A stretch of DNA of 64,000 nt from Flavobacterium sp. NG2 (GCF_034119845.1 NZ_CP139420.1:3908001-3972000), one strand, 5' to 3'. Counted from the stretch's first letter, positions 47,474 to 57,420 are shown. Program-made: numbers and translations. The notes: generated from the sequence alone by a model not told the origin.

Positions 47474-49279
47474 TTAAAACCCTTTATTCCCTTTTACTTT
47501 TAAGTTCTTTTTTGATTTTTCATCGGCGACAACGGTTTTCTTTGCATCCCCAGTATAAGTGTTTTTAGAGATTTCTACATTGTTACAATTAATTAAATCA
47601 AATAGTGGTGCTTCAGGATAAAGCTCCTTTGCCTCCTTTGTTTTTGTGATTTTATTTCCTGTAATAGTCAGTCCATCTACTCTATCTGCCCAAATGATGC
47701 GGTTTCCAAAAGTTTCAATGGTGTTGTTTTCAAAACGAATGTTGCGATCAAATAAGGCCGTATCGTCAAAAATTTTCCCTAATCGTGGGGTTACATACAA
47801 AATAGCAGCTTCACCACCACCATAAGCACAATGCACAAAACGGTTGTTGCGAATGGTTACATCATTGACAGCACCCGATTCGAACCAAAAATAATTATCC
47901 CCACGCAACTGAATGGCAGACATCATAGAAGAAAAATCATTGTTTTCAATCACAATTTTCAATGGCGTTTTGATGATCACATTTCTAGCACGATGGTCGT
48001 TTATGGTACAATCACGCATGGTAAAAACGGGATTCCAGGTTTTATTTTCAAGATTATCGCCAATTTTAAGGTTGGTTGGCAAATTATTTTCGAAAGCGAT
48101 TTGAATAAATCGGTCGTTGATGGTGTTTACTGAACTTACTGTATTTACTGATGCTCTATCAGGACTTGGTTGTTGGATAAACCACATTTCATCTCCTTTT
48201 CCTGCAAATTCAAATCCTAATTGTTCAAAATGTTTTAGCTCAACAACAACTGTTTTAGTATCTATAATTTTATTGATTTCTACATAAGTTCCGTGTACAT
48301 TGGTACCATCATCCAACATGTGTTGGAATTTGCAATTTTCGATCAAAATATCTCCTTTACAATTGCAAAAATGAGTAGCATCGGCAATAGTAGAAACCAC
48401 TCTGTCAGAACCGGGACGAACAAATACACCGCATTTAGAGATGACAATATCTTCAGATCTTTCAAACAAAAAACCCATACCAAGTGCATGATGAATAGTA
48501 ATTCCTTCAAAAAGGATATTTTGCGAATTCATAGTTTGAAAAGCAGGAGCGTAACGGTTTTGCTCACTTTCTCCTTTTGAATTTAAAACATTACCCACCT
48601 CTGGTGTGTATCTTTTTAATTTTTCATAAATTCTTAAAATTCCATTCGGTCTTTTTTCTACTCTACGCGGCCGACTTCTAAGGTCAAATGCACCATGAGC
48701 CACGCGTTTTAATTTTGGATCAAAGGCTAAAGTACTGCCCATTTCAAAAAAAGAAAACCCATCAATATCTGGAAATGAAATTTGTTCGCCATCTAATTTC
48801 CACGAAAACCCCTTTGTAAATGGTTTTATTTCGATCCAATCCTCGGCTTTGTTTACAGCAGTTACTTCTCCTTGAAACAAAAAAGGAATATCCCAATCTA
48901 TAGTCAAATTTTTGGCTGTTACTTTTTTGCAATTTTTAATTTGAAAAGGCGCCACTTGACCGTGAAAAATAAGTTCAGCACCATTGCCTTCAATTTCTAC
49001 TGAATCATAATTTTCTAAAAGAAAAATGATTTTCTTAAGTCCGTTTCCGTGATTGGTAATGTAACTGTATTTGTTTTGAGCATAGTCAGGTAGAAAAAGG
49101 TATTTTCCTTTTTCGAATACAATTTTAAGGTCCTTATCTGTATTCTTCTCAATAGCGTTTCTGACAATAGTTGTCATATCGCCTGCTTGATGTTTGATTT
49201 CGATTACCGCCTTAGCTGATGATTGTACGGATACAAACAACAATCCAACAGCCATTAATTTTAAAAATAAATGATTCAT
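47474..49279 (-). CDS. GH110 alpha-1,3-galactosidase homologue
   Basis: 601 residues, signal peptide (M-N-H-L-F-L-K-L.. S-S-A-K-A), then a right-handed parallel beta-helix with many N-x-I/V-x-x-N turns. The segment A-D-A-T-H-F-C-N-C (Asp300) followed 23 and 24 residues later by M-L-D-D-G-T-N-V-H-G (Asp323, Asp324) reproduces the spacing of the three catalytic aspartates described for PdGH110B (321/344/345, as I recall). That enzyme hydrolyses terminal alpha-1,3-galactose, including the linkage in desulfated lambda-carrageenan. Expected here: periplasmic exo-removal of alpha-1,3-galactose after sulfatases have acted. The next gene upstream is a sulfatase, 25 bp away. Confidence 0.85.
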   Translation of the reverse strand: MNHLFLKLMAVGLLFVSVQSSAKAVIEIKHQAGDMTTIVRNAIEKNTDKDLKIVFEKGKYLFLPDYAQNKYSYITNHGNGLKKIIFLLENYDSVEIEGNGAELIFHGQVAPFQIKNCKKVTAKNLTIDWDIPFLFQGEVTAVNKAEDWIEIKPFTKGFSWKLDGEQISFPDIDGFSFFEMGSTLAFDPKLKRVAHGAFDLRSRPRRVEKRPNGILRIYEKLKRYTPEVGNVLNSKGESEQNRYAPAFQTMNSQNILFEGITIHHALGMGFLFERSEDIVISKCGVFVRPGSDRVVSTIADATHFCNCKGDILIENCKFQHMLDDGTNVHGTYVEINKIIDTKTVVVELKHFEQLGFEFAGKGDEMWFIQQPSPDRASVNTVSSVNTINDRFIQIAFENNLPTNLKIGDNLENKTWNPVFTMRDCTINDHRARNVIIKTPLKIVIENNDFSSMMSAIQLRGDNYFWFESGAVNDVTIRNNRFVHCAYGGGEAAILYVTPRLGKIFDDTALFDRNIRFENNTIETFGNRIIWADRVDGLTITGNKITKTKEAKELYPEAPLFDLINCNNVEISKNTYTGDAKKTVVADEKSKKNLKVKGNKGF

Positions 49280-49304
49280 TCTTCTTAATTATATATAGTC
49301 AATA

Positions 49305-50780
49305 TTATAAATTCACACCTGTTCCTTGAAAACTACTATCGTGATCCCACATAATAATCCAAGGGTCTCTCGTATTTTTTTGAAATTCCTTTAAACTTGT
49401 TTTCATTGCTTCTAATGTAGAAGCATATTTTTTATTGGTAGCCAAGTTGTTTACCTCATCAGGATCGTTTTTCAAATCAAATAATTCAAATTCTGGATGG
49501 TGTAAATAATCCTGAACTTTACGTTTACCATAATGATCTACTTTATCTCTGTACACTTGTTGCCAAGTCGACGAAGCCCATAAATCAGATGCAAAAGGAT
49601 ATTCTAATGGGTAAGCGATATTCCAAATCAATTTGTAATCTCCTTTGCGCACTACGCGCATTGGGTAATACATGGTAATTTCGTGAAAAGTATGTGAGGC
49701 ATTGATCTCATCCCAGCCTTTAGGATTTTGCTGGTCAATAATAGCGTTGAAAGAACGACCATGAAATTTGGTTTCTCTGGCGTTAACTCCAGCCATATCA
49801 AGAATAGTTGGTGTTAAATCCACCCACGAAATCATGGCGTTGTTTACATTTCCTTTTTTCGATTTAAAAGGATCTTTGATGATGCAAGGTAGTTTAATTC
49901 CGGGTTCATAAACCGTTGTTTTTGCGCCTGGAAAAGCCATTCCGTTATCCGAAATATAAAATACAATAGTGTTTTTATCTTTTCCTGTTGCTTTCAACAT
50001 ATCCATTAACTTTCCAAAACCTTGGTCAATACGAGAAATACTTTGGTAATATTGCGCAATTTCTTCTCTAGATTGTTGGGTATCGGGCAAAAAGGATGGC
50101 ACTAAAACATCTTTAGGGTTATACACTCTGGTGGTCACCCCAGGAAATCCTTCTGGTTTGTTTCCAAAACTATTGGGAGCATCCCATCTGCTAGGATCAG
50201 TTGATTTTTCACGATGTGGATCATCTGTACAGAAATACAAAAAGAATGGTTTGTCTGATTTTAACACATCAGCACATTTCTCAGCCATTTCATAGGTGTT
50301 TCTTGGATTAGCCTTTAATTCTTCTTGAAAATGATATACTTTTTCAGGAGCTACATGGTACTTACCAATTCTAGCCGTTAAATATCCGTTTTCCTCTAAT
50401 AAAACAGGCAATGACTTCACATCATCATAGGTACTAAAATGATGGTAATCGTGTACATGACCATAAGAACCTGTAGCGTGACCATATTTCCCTGATAAAA
50501 TCACCGACCTACTGGCAGCACAACTAGCACTAGTGCAATACGCATTGGTAAATCGAGTTCCTTCGGCTGCTAATTTATCTAAATTAGGGGTTTGAATCAC
50601 GGGGTTTCCGTAACAACCTAAAGCATCCATACCGTGATCATCAGCCACAAAAAGGATGATATTAGGTTTTGATTTACCCTTCTCATTTGCCTCTTTATTG
50701 GTTTTACATCCTGTAATTAGCAATAAAAAAACAACCATTAACAATACGATTAAACAAGATATTTTTACGTAGTACTTCAT
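49305..50780 (-). CDS. S1 family sulfatase, lipoprotein, with CxAxR motif
   Basis: 491 residues with a long hydrophobic segment and lipobox L-I-T-G-C (Cys25). The formylglycine motif is C-A-A-S-R at Cys87 (S-A-S-C-A-A-S-R-S-V), with Ala in place of the usual Pro; CxAxR is tolerated in S1 enzymes. Metal sites V-A-D-D-H-G-M-D and I-S-D-N-G-M-A-F-P; the active-site Lys/His appear as I-G-K-Y-H-V-A. Probably active and membrane-anchored. Upstream of GH110 in the same unit, which suggests it exposes the alpha-galactose that GH110 removes. A single TTACCC half-site lies 75 bp upstream. Confidence 0.9.
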   Translation of the reverse strand: MKYYVKISCLIVLLMVVFLLLITGCKTNKEANEKGKSKPNIILFVADDHGMDALGCYGNPVIQTPNLDKLAAEGTRFTNAYCTSASCAASRSVILSGKYGHATGSYGHVHDYHHFSTYDDVKSLPVLLEENGYLTARIGKYHVAPEKVYHFQEELKANPRNTYEMAEKCADVLKSDKPFFLYFCTDDPHREKSTDPSRWDAPNSFGNKPEGFPGVTTRVYNPKDVLVPSFLPDTQQSREEIAQYYQSISRIDQGFGKLMDMLKATGKDKNTIVFYISDNGMAFPGAKTTVYEPGIKLPCIIKDPFKSKKGNVNNAMISWVDLTPTILDMAGVNARETKFHGRSFNAIIDQQNPKGWDEINASHTFHEITMYYPMRVVRKGDYKLIWNIAYPLEYPFASDLWASSTWQQVYRDKVDHYGKRKVQDYLHHPEFELFDLKNDPDEVNNLATNKKYASTLEAMKTSLKEFQKNTRDPWIIMWDHDSSFQGTGVNL

Positions 50781-50871
50781 TTTATATTTCTTTTTTATTC
50801 TTTAAAAAGTAGCGTTCTATTTAAGCTTAAAATCGAACCTACCACTCTTCTATTTTACCCTTATATAAACT

Positions 50872-52512
50872 TTAATTAACTATTAATTTCTTTTTAACAA
50901 CCTCTCCATTAGTCCATATTTTGAAGAAATAAACTCCTTTGGTCAACCCACTTAGATTCAATCGAATTGAGGTTTCATTATCAAATTCCGAATAAGATTT
51001 GACTAAAACCCCTGTAACATTGTACAACTCTAAATGGTTGATTCTATATTTCGAATTAATTGCTACAAAGTCTTTGGCTGGATTAGGAAACACGGCCAAT
51101 TCAACTTCTTCCACTTCATTTTTCTGAACGGACAGAATGGAACAATCTACATTTTTACTGTCATTTTCATAAACCGTATTATTATAATAAGAAGTAAGAC
51201 AAGGCTGAAAACCACTACTAGTAATAGGTCCATCAATTTGAGCAACATATTCACCTTCAACGATGTCAGGAATTGCCGTTTTTGAAGGAAGAGACAAATG
51301 TCCAATAGCCGCTGCCGATGGAATGATTCGTGCTTTATCAGTTTCAGCTGAAACCGTTAGCGTTGCCCACGGATATTGAGCTTGAACCGATTTTTCAACG
51401 TAATTATATTCTTGTACTAATCGCCCATATGCATTTAAACCAAATATTGCATGAACGTTTTTAATCACTACTGGACCTGAGAACCTACCTTTTTTAAATT
51501 TTACAGGATCCACTAAATTCCCATTAGTATCTTTTAATTCGGCATCAAAAAAACCTGCAGCCATCACCACCGCAAAAGCAGAAGAAGTCGATTTAATATT
51601 TTCCATATACACATCACCGTTTACACGTCCGTGTGGCGATAACATTACCGCAGCAAAACCATTTGTTTGACTAATATCGCTTGCTTTTATTCCTTTGATA
51701 ACTCCGAATTCTTGTTCATTATCTGTACCTACATATTGGATATTAGAACCTGATTCCAAACGTAGAATCACACCACCATTTCCTGAAAGTTTTACAAAAT
51801 TTACGTCTCTAGCGCTTTGAATTTGAATCAACCCATAACCATAGTGCTGGTCTTTCCCATAAATATTATGAACGTCACCTTTTGAAGGAGAGCCTACTAC
51901 TTGATAATCTCTTAAGCCTGGATGAATCGAATTATCCGTACTCGTTTGCAGAATATAAGGATTCATGGTAATACCATTGAATTGCGTAAGCGCATCTTTA
52001 ATATAGATATCTGAAAGCCAAAAATTAGTCACATTTGACAAAAAGATAGCTCTAACTTTACCGTTCATTCCAAATTCGGTTAAGTCAAATACAAATTTTT
52101 CAGCTATATCTTCATTCGGTTTGGTACGATCACTTTGGCTACAAAAAATTTTTACATTTTGTATTGCAGTCGCAGAATTTCCTATCTCAAATATGGCCAC
52201 TTTAGTCAATGCAACATCCCCTTTGATAATGGAACCCTTGGCGATATCAATATGAACATTGGATTTCAAATAAACATTGGACAACTTGATATTTCCAGAA
52301 AGTTTTATGGTTCCACCTGTTGGTTGTGAACTAACATCATCAATTAAAGCTTGCAAGGCAGCTGTACCATCATTAAAATTATTTACGACTAATGTTCTTT
52401 CATAGTTCCCCACGACACCATCAAACTGAGGTGAAAATTGTGCAATAGCATCCATTCCGCTACACAGCAGTGCAAAAAGAATTATGCTAAATAATCTAAT
52501 TTTCTGTTTCAT
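50872..52512 (-). CDS. GH82 homologue lacking the canonical base, with T9SS sorting domain
   Basis: 546 residues: signal peptide (ends A-I-A-Q), beta-helix core, Por-type sorting domain from V-F-P-N-P-A-K-D. GH82 signatures include Y-G-L-I-Q and G-G-V-I-L-R-L-E-S-G-S: Glu253 matches the general acid, but the residue aligned with CgiA Asp247 is Gly255. His294 (L-S-P-H) matches CgiA His281. So acid and His are kept while the usual base is gone. It could act by another base, on another carrageenan type, or only bind. The sorting domain implies surface location. First gene of its unit, after the terminator at 52759-52798. Confidence 0.72.
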   Translation of the reverse strand: MKQKIRLFSIILFALLCSGMDAIAQFSPQFDGVVGNYERTLVVNNFNDGTAALQALIDDVSSQPTGGTIKLSGNIKLSNVYLKSNVHIDIAKGSIIKGDVALTKVAIFEIGNSATAIQNVKIFCSQSDRTKPNEDIAEKFVFDLTEFGMNGKVRAIFLSNVTNFWLSDIYIKDALTQFNGITMNPYILQTSTDNSIHPGLRDYQVVGSPSKGDVHNIYGKDQHYGYGLIQIQSARDVNFVKLSGNGGVILRLESGSNIQYVGTDNEQEFGVIKGIKASDISQTNGFAAVMLSPHGRVNGDVYMENIKSTSSAFAVVMAAGFFDAELKDTNGNLVDPVKFKKGRFSGPVVIKNVHAIFGLNAYGRLVQEYNYVEKSVQAQYPWATLTVSAETDKARIIPSAAAIGHLSLPSKTAIPDIVEGEYVAQIDGPITSSGFQPCLTSYYNNTVYENDSKNVDCSILSVQKNEVEEVELAVFPNPAKDFVAINSKYRINHLELYNVTGVLVKSYSEFDNETSIRLNLSGLTKGVYFFKIWTNGEVVKKKLIVN

Positions 52513-52999
52513 TGTTTAACTTGGTGTTAGGCAAAAAATAGTGGTTATAACTCACTATTTTAAACTGAGTACTAAATTCAACAAATACTAGAAATTCTTT
52601 GTAGCTGTCCGTTATTAATGTGTCTTTGACAGTTTTTATCTTGAAATACAACAAACATTTGTCTTGTTTTCACTTTGTTTTAAGCTAGTTAAAGGATAAC
52701 GTCTCAATGATTAAGGACTATCTCGATATTTGAAAAAAAGAAAAACATTCATAAAAAAAGAGCAAATGCTTCAGTTAAAAAACTGATGAATTTGCTCTAT
52801 ACTATCAAATAGGCCGTTAAATTTAAATCTGGATTAGACTTTGGATTCCAAGTTACTCAGCAGAAATGGACTCACACGGATTTTTTAAATTGTATTAAAA
52901 CCATGAAATCTAAAAAAATCTTCTTAACCTGTCTTTCAATATAAAGTTGATGGCTTCTTACAAAAAATTACAACATCCTAATGTGACTCTGAGATAAAA
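52513..52999. other. Intergenic region between two GH82 homologues
   Basis: About 490 bases holding the terminator at 52759-52798 on the right and, presumably, the promoter of the 50872-52512 gene on the left. A 12-bp palindrome TTGGATTCCAAG occurs near 52840. I see no gene and no convincing 21-bp repeat. Confidence 0.5.
52759..52798 (-). terminator. Terminator after the GH82 homologue at 53000-54316
   Basis: AGAGCAAAT (52759-52767) pairs with ATTTGCTCT (52790-52798), with an inner TCAGTT/AACTGA stem. On the minus strand a T-run of seven follows. Confidence 0.88.
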
Positions 53000-54316
53000 T
53001 TATTTCGCTTTTGGTTTGCGTAAAATTTTCTCTCTATGCATTATTTTTCCTTCTAAACTAATTTCTTTCAAAGCTGGGAATAGCGGTTGATAGCTTACAG
53101 CACTTGTATATATAGCAGCTACCGAAGGTCCTAACAGAGGCGCATTACTCGTAGGTAAACCTTGAGCATCAAATTCTACATTGACATCCATATTGTCAAT
53201 CTTAAAATTAGGTTGACTGTATAAAGCATTCAATTCGGGATTTAAGTATTTCAAGTTTTTAAAAGGAAGCGTAGCGGTATCATCTGTAGCCACCATACTT
53301 ATATTTTTAAATGACGAATTAGCCGCAAAAGTTCCTACTTGCTTTCGCTTAGATTCTTTGGCTACGAAACCTTCTACAATAAATGCGGTAAAAGCACTAC
53401 CATAGGAAGCGGCGCCATCCACTGTTACTGTTCCATTTTCAACCGAATGGGGTTGCAATAATACCGTAGCAAAACCATTTTTATTAGTAACGTTAAACAT
53501 TCGTAAGTCGGCTGTTCCAAGGTCGTATTTTCGGCCATTATGTGATTCAATTCTGCAGGTTACGCCACCTTCACAACTTAAATTTCTCAGGGTTATGTTT
53601 TGACCCACATTTAATTGTGCCAATCCGTAACCTACTGACCCACCTGTTAATCCCACATTCGTAACCGTCACTTTTTCGGGTCTATTAGCCGTAGTCGTTT
53701 TTCCTATTTTAACAGGGTTGAAGGCAATAGCAGCTCCTTTGGTTTGATGGTCTTCAATAGTCAAATTTTGGATTAAGACATTATACGCATACCCTATTTG
53801 CATCAGTCTGGTTATTTTTTTTCCATTTCTTTCTAATATGAATTTAGGTCGGCTAGAAATACTTCCTAAACCGATGAATTTAACATTCTCGACCCTAGGT
53901 TTATTGGGCTCATAACCAATATAAAATCCATCTTTCCCTTCTGGAATTTTGACAACAACACCAGGTGCAAAATTGATGCGAATATTCGATTTTAAATGTA
54001 CACTACCAAAAACATAATTACCAGTAGCGATATTGATTGTTCCGCCTTTCGTCAATTCAGCTATAAGCTCATTCAAACGACTGCTATCATCTTTCCCATT
54101 ACTATGGCTAAAGTTTTTTATAGGTCCAGGAGTATTTTCTGCTGTAGATCCTGCATCATTCGAATCGAATATTGGAGGAAATAAATCCATATCCGAAACA
54201 TCAACATACGGCTGATTTACTGAAGATTTTAAGTCCTTAGCTTCTTGTAAAACTTGTGCTTGCCCTGCTTCAACAAAGCAGATAGACAGCAAAATTATTT
54301 GTACTAATTTTTTCAT
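53000..54316 (-). CDS. GH82 homologue lacking the canonical base, no sorting domain
   Basis: 438 residues, signal peptide ending A-G-Q-A-Q, then only the beta-helix core. Signatures Y-G-L-A-Q and G-G-V-T-C-R-I-E-S-H: Glu257 matches the general acid, the base position holds His259, and His290 (L-Q-P-H) matches CgiA His281. It has no T9SS domain, so it is probably periplasmic, unlike the two GH82 homologues that carry one. Coupled to the sulfatase gene 13 bp upstream. Function may be hydrolysis of short oligosaccharides, or of a carrageenan other than iota; non-catalytic binding is possible. Confidence 0.7.
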   Translation of the reverse strand: MKKLVQIILLSICFVEAGQAQVLQEAKDLKSSVNQPYVDVSDMDLFPPIFDSNDAGSTAENTPGPIKNFSHSNGKDDSSRLNELIAELTKGGTINIATGNYVFGSVHLKSNIRINFAPGVVVKIPEGKDGFYIGYEPNKPRVENVKFIGLGSISSRPKFILERNGKKITRLMQIGYAYNVLIQNLTIEDHQTKGAAIAFNPVKIGKTTTANRPEKVTVTNVGLTGGSVGYGLAQLNVGQNITLRNLSCEGGVTCRIESHNGRKYDLGTADLRMFNVTNKNGFATVLLQPHSVENGTVTVDGAASYGSAFTAFIVEGFVAKESKRKQVGTFAANSSFKNISMVATDDTATLPFKNLKYLNPELNALYSQPNFKIDNMDVNVEFDAQGLPTSNAPLLGPSVAAIYTSAVSYQPLFPALKEISLEGKIMHREKILRKPKAK

Positions 54317-54329
54317 TTTATTCGTTATT

Positions 54330-55898
54330 TTATTTAGAAATAAGTTCGTCTAATGTAGCAGCCACTTTTTCGTTTTTATCTTTATTGTTTTTCATATAGC
54401 CTTTCAATTCAGTAGCTAATTTTTTAATCACAGCAGTATATTTTGGATCTTTGATAAAATTGATTCTTTCGGTAGCATCAGCTTTAATATCTAGCAACCA
54501 AGGCTCGTCTTTTTGAGCTAAAACTAATTTATATTGATCCGTAACTGCGGCATAAAACCCCAGCCTTACAAAAGTCACATCTTTCCAATTCGCTGGTTTT
54601 TTATTCAACAAAGGTGATAAATCACGTCCAGCGACCTTTGGGCAATCTACACCTAAAACTTTTAGGAATGTTGGCATCCAGTCGGTTGTATTTGCGGCTT
54701 CATTGATTACTTTTCCTCTCGGAATTAGAGGTGATTTTCCCGTTGCTCCTTGCGAAACAATAAAAGGAATTTTAGAAGATGCCTCGTGAATGGTTCCTTT
54801 GTTTACACGACCGTGCTCTCCTAGCAAATCTCCATGATCGGATGAAAAAACGATAATTGTATTTTCATACACCCCATCGTCTTTTAGTTTTTGAACCAAA
54901 CGACCAATATTGTCATCAATCAATTTGACCATTCCAAAATACTGCTCAATTTCGTTTTTTAATTTGGCCTCATTTTTTGTCTTAGCGTCTGGTTTTTGCC
55001 AAGAAGGGAGGTCTGGATCTGTTTTGTTTTCATAAGCTGTTGTATATGTTCCTGGCAATTGCGTTACCGTTCCTTTATACATCGTATCATATGGAGCACG
55101 TACTACATCAGGTGTATGAGGATCAGGAATACTTACTACCAGATAAAACGGTTTGTTTTTATTCGCATCAATAAAATCCAAAGCTCTATCCGTCAAAAAG
55201 TCCGTGGTATGTTTTACATTTTTAGACTTGGCATCCTCAAATAAAGGTTGGCCATATTTGTCTTTTCCAATGAGTTTTACATTTTTACTTGCGGCGTATG
55301 GATTCCCATTCGCATCAATCCCTTTGTACTTATCATGTCCACCATTGAACATGAATCGTTTGTCCTGAAAACCATAGGTGTCTTCTGGTGTGCCTACAGG
55401 ATAAGGCGACCACCACTCGTCATGGTCTTTATCTCCAGAAGCATCTCTGCTTTCTGCCAAATGCCATTTTCCAGCATAACCTGTCATATAACCCGCTTTT
55501 GACAATACATCGGCAATGGTGGTAACCTCTGGTTTTAAATATTTTCCATCTCCATTTTTATTCGAATTATTTGGAATCCCTAAGGTCACGGGATACATCC
55601 CTGTAAACATGGAACTACGCGAAGCCGAACAAACAGGTGCGCTGCAATACATGCGGTTAAAAATAGTTCCGTTCTTGGCCAAAGCATCTAAATTTGGGGT
55701 TTCAGGGAAGGCTTTTGCCCCCCACAACAAGCCTTGCTCTGGAGTTAATTGGTCTCTATAAGCACCAATGGTTCTGAAATTATGTTCATCAGTGATTATC
55801 CAAATTAAATTGGTTTTCTGATTTTTTTGAGCTTGTAAAGTAAAACTAGATACTAAAGCAACAAGCAGTAGTAATCCTAAAAATGATTTATTTTTCAT
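54330..55898 (-). CDS. S1 family sulfatase with CxAxR motif
   Basis: 522 residues, signal peptide ending T-L-Q-A-Q. Formylglycine motif C-S-A-S-R at Cys90 (Ala in place of Pro), followed by S-S-M-F-T-G. Early metal site I-I-T-D-E-H (D-E instead of D-D), late site F-S-S-D-H-G-D-L-L-G-E-H, active-site G-K-W-H-L-A-E. The S-D-H-G-D..G-E-H form is characteristic of the choline-sulfatase-like half of family S1 and differs from the S-D-N-G sulfatases elsewhere in this locus. It sits between two GH82 homologues with gaps of 4 and 13 bp, so it likely acts on their substrate or product. Confidence 0.9.
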   Translation of the reverse strand: MKNKSFLGLLLLVALVSSFTLQAQKNQKTNLIWIITDEHNFRTIGAYRDQLTPEQGLLWGAKAFPETPNLDALAKNGTIFNRMYCSAPVCSASRSSMFTGMYPVTLGIPNNSNKNGDGKYLKPEVTTIADVLSKAGYMTGYAGKWHLAESRDASGDKDHDEWWSPYPVGTPEDTYGFQDKRFMFNGGHDKYKGIDANGNPYAASKNVKLIGKDKYGQPLFEDAKSKNVKHTTDFLTDRALDFIDANKNKPFYLVVSIPDPHTPDVVRAPYDTMYKGTVTQLPGTYTTAYENKTDPDLPSWQKPDAKTKNEAKLKNEIEQYFGMVKLIDDNIGRLVQKLKDDGVYENTIIVFSSDHGDLLGEHGRVNKGTIHEASSKIPFIVSQGATGKSPLIPRGKVINEAANTTDWMPTFLKVLGVDCPKVAGRDLSPLLNKKPANWKDVTFVRLGFYAAVTDQYKLVLAQKDEPWLLDIKADATERINFIKDPKYTAVIKKLATELKGYMKNNKDKNEKVAATLDELISK

Positions 55899-55902
55899 TT
55901 CA

Positions 55903-57291
55903 TTAGATTTGTTTTTTCTTCTTTTTCAACGGCTCATTAACTTCTTTACTTTGTTTATGTACGCCTTTATTTTTATCTTTTTTGTGTTCTAAACAATCAC
56001 TATTCTCAGGCTTTTTCGTTTTTTCACAACCATTAATTGCCATACTTCTATACGTATAGTTTCCAGCACTTACAAAATCAGCATTAGTTTTGGTTATTTT
56101 TCCAACATTTACTTCGTAACAACCACCATCACTACCATTTTTACAACCACTTGCTAGGGTTGCATTGGTACGAATAACTCCAATAGAACGCCAAGATGTA
56201 CTTTCAAAATCATCGTTTTGACATTTTAGTTCTAATTCTTTTCTTTCGGCACAATCAAAATAGATAAAGTCTTTGCTCTTGATTTGCGCTCCTTTTCCAC
56301 CAGTAACTGTAATATCTCCTACATAAGAACGAGAATCAAAAATTCCGATATTGTCCACTCCTCCTTCTTTTTTATCCAAAAAACCAGCCGCTATTTGCAC
56401 CGCAAAAGTCGAATTAACAGCCACTACACCTTCTACATCAAATCGTCCTTGATCGACTCTATGAGGTGAACAATTGAAAGCCGCATCACCGTATTGTACA
56501 CGGATATTTCTTCCCACAATATCATCAACAGTCATCTCGTTTAACTTTCCTGTTTCACCACTACCCGTTTCTACGCGCATTGTTACACCGCCAATTCCTT
56601 CGAGGTTTTTACATAAAATAGATTTACCCGCCTGAATTTGGATGACACCATAGCCCACATGTGCATTGGTTAACAAAATATTTTTGACAATCCCTTTAAA
56701 CGGAATTTCATTACGATCCCCACTATCCGCTAAATTCAAAACAATAACCGAAAATGGCGTGTACGAATCCATGATTTGAGCACCTGAAAACTTGAAGTTT
56801 CGCACGTTACTACCTTCAATCAATTTCATTCGATACTCGCCTTTTGGGAAATTTACCTGATACCAAGTTTTTTTATCTTCGTTATTTTCATCTGCATTAG
56901 TGATGGCTACATTTTCGACTAAAAATTCATTTCCTACATCAAAAATCACACTGCTCTTCTTTTTAGTATCCCCACTTAAATTGGGCTCAATGGTTACATC
57001 AGCATCAATTTTGATATGAATATTAGATTTTAGTTTGATATCGCTAAACGTGTAATTCCCTTTTTTAATTCGGATAATTCCACCACCTGATTTAGATACG
57101 GAACTTATCTTATCATTAAGCAATTCACTGTCGGTTTTGTCTTTTTTACCGGTTAATTTTATTTCGAATTCTTTATTGGGAATTCTATTGGTATAAAATC
57201 GGTCTTCATTAGCCGTTAATCGCTCTTGAGCAAAAGTTGTTGCTGTTGAAAGCAGAAGTACAAAAAGTACAATGGAAGTGGTTAATTTCAT
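55903..57291 (-). CDS. GH82 homologue lacking the canonical base, with lysine-rich tail
   Basis: 462 residues, signal peptide ending T-T-F-A-Q, beta-helix core. Signatures Y-G-V-I-Q and G-G-V-T-M-R-V-E-T-G-S: Glu241 matches the general acid, Gly243 replaces the base, and His277 (C-S-P-H) matches CgiA His281. It lacks a sorting domain. The last ~45 residues are strikingly basic (K-K-D-K-N-K-G-V-H-K.. ending P-L-K-K-K-K-K-Q-I), which could bind anionic sulfated glycan. It is 4 bp from the downstream sulfatase start, so tightly co-expressed. Confidence 0.7.
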   Translation of the reverse strand: MKLTTSIVLFVLLLSTATTFAQERLTANEDRFYTNRIPNKEFEIKLTGKKDKTDSELLNDKISSVSKSGGGIIRIKKGNYTFSDIKLKSNIHIKIDADVTIEPNLSGDTKKKSSVIFDVGNEFLVENVAITNADENNEDKKTWYQVNFPKGEYRMKLIEGSNVRNFKFSGAQIMDSYTPFSVIVLNLADSGDRNEIPFKGIVKNILLTNAHVGYGVIQIQAGKSILCKNLEGIGGVTMRVETGSGETGKLNEMTVDDIVGRNIRVQYGDAAFNCSPHRVDQGRFDVEGVVAVNSTFAVQIAAGFLDKKEGGVDNIGIFDSRSYVGDITVTGGKGAQIKSKDFIYFDCAERKELELKCQNDDFESTSWRSIGVIRTNATLASGCKNGSDGGCYEVNVGKITKTNADFVSAGNYTYRSMAINGCEKTKKPENSDCLEHKKDKNKGVHKQSKEVNEPLKKKKKQI

Positions 57292-57420
57292 TTTAGTTAT
57301 TTTTTTAGTTCGTTATGCTTATTTAGACCTTTAGCTTAAAATAAGGTTTAATTGATTATTTTAATTTAGTCTTATTTAAAATAATTCCAATTAACCAAAC
57401 CTTAATCACAAATAAACCCA

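Noticed and set aside
47474..49279. Generic pectate-lyase-like or GH82 reading of the beta-helix protein
   Set aside because: It lacks the GGVxxRxE GH82 signature, and the D-x23-DD spacing fits GH110 much better.
50855..50866. Single TTTTACCCTTAT half-site 75 bp upstream of the sulfatase at 49305-50780
   Set aside because: The position 21 bp before it (around 50834) matches only about half of the core, so I do not list it as a site. It may still be a degenerate operator.
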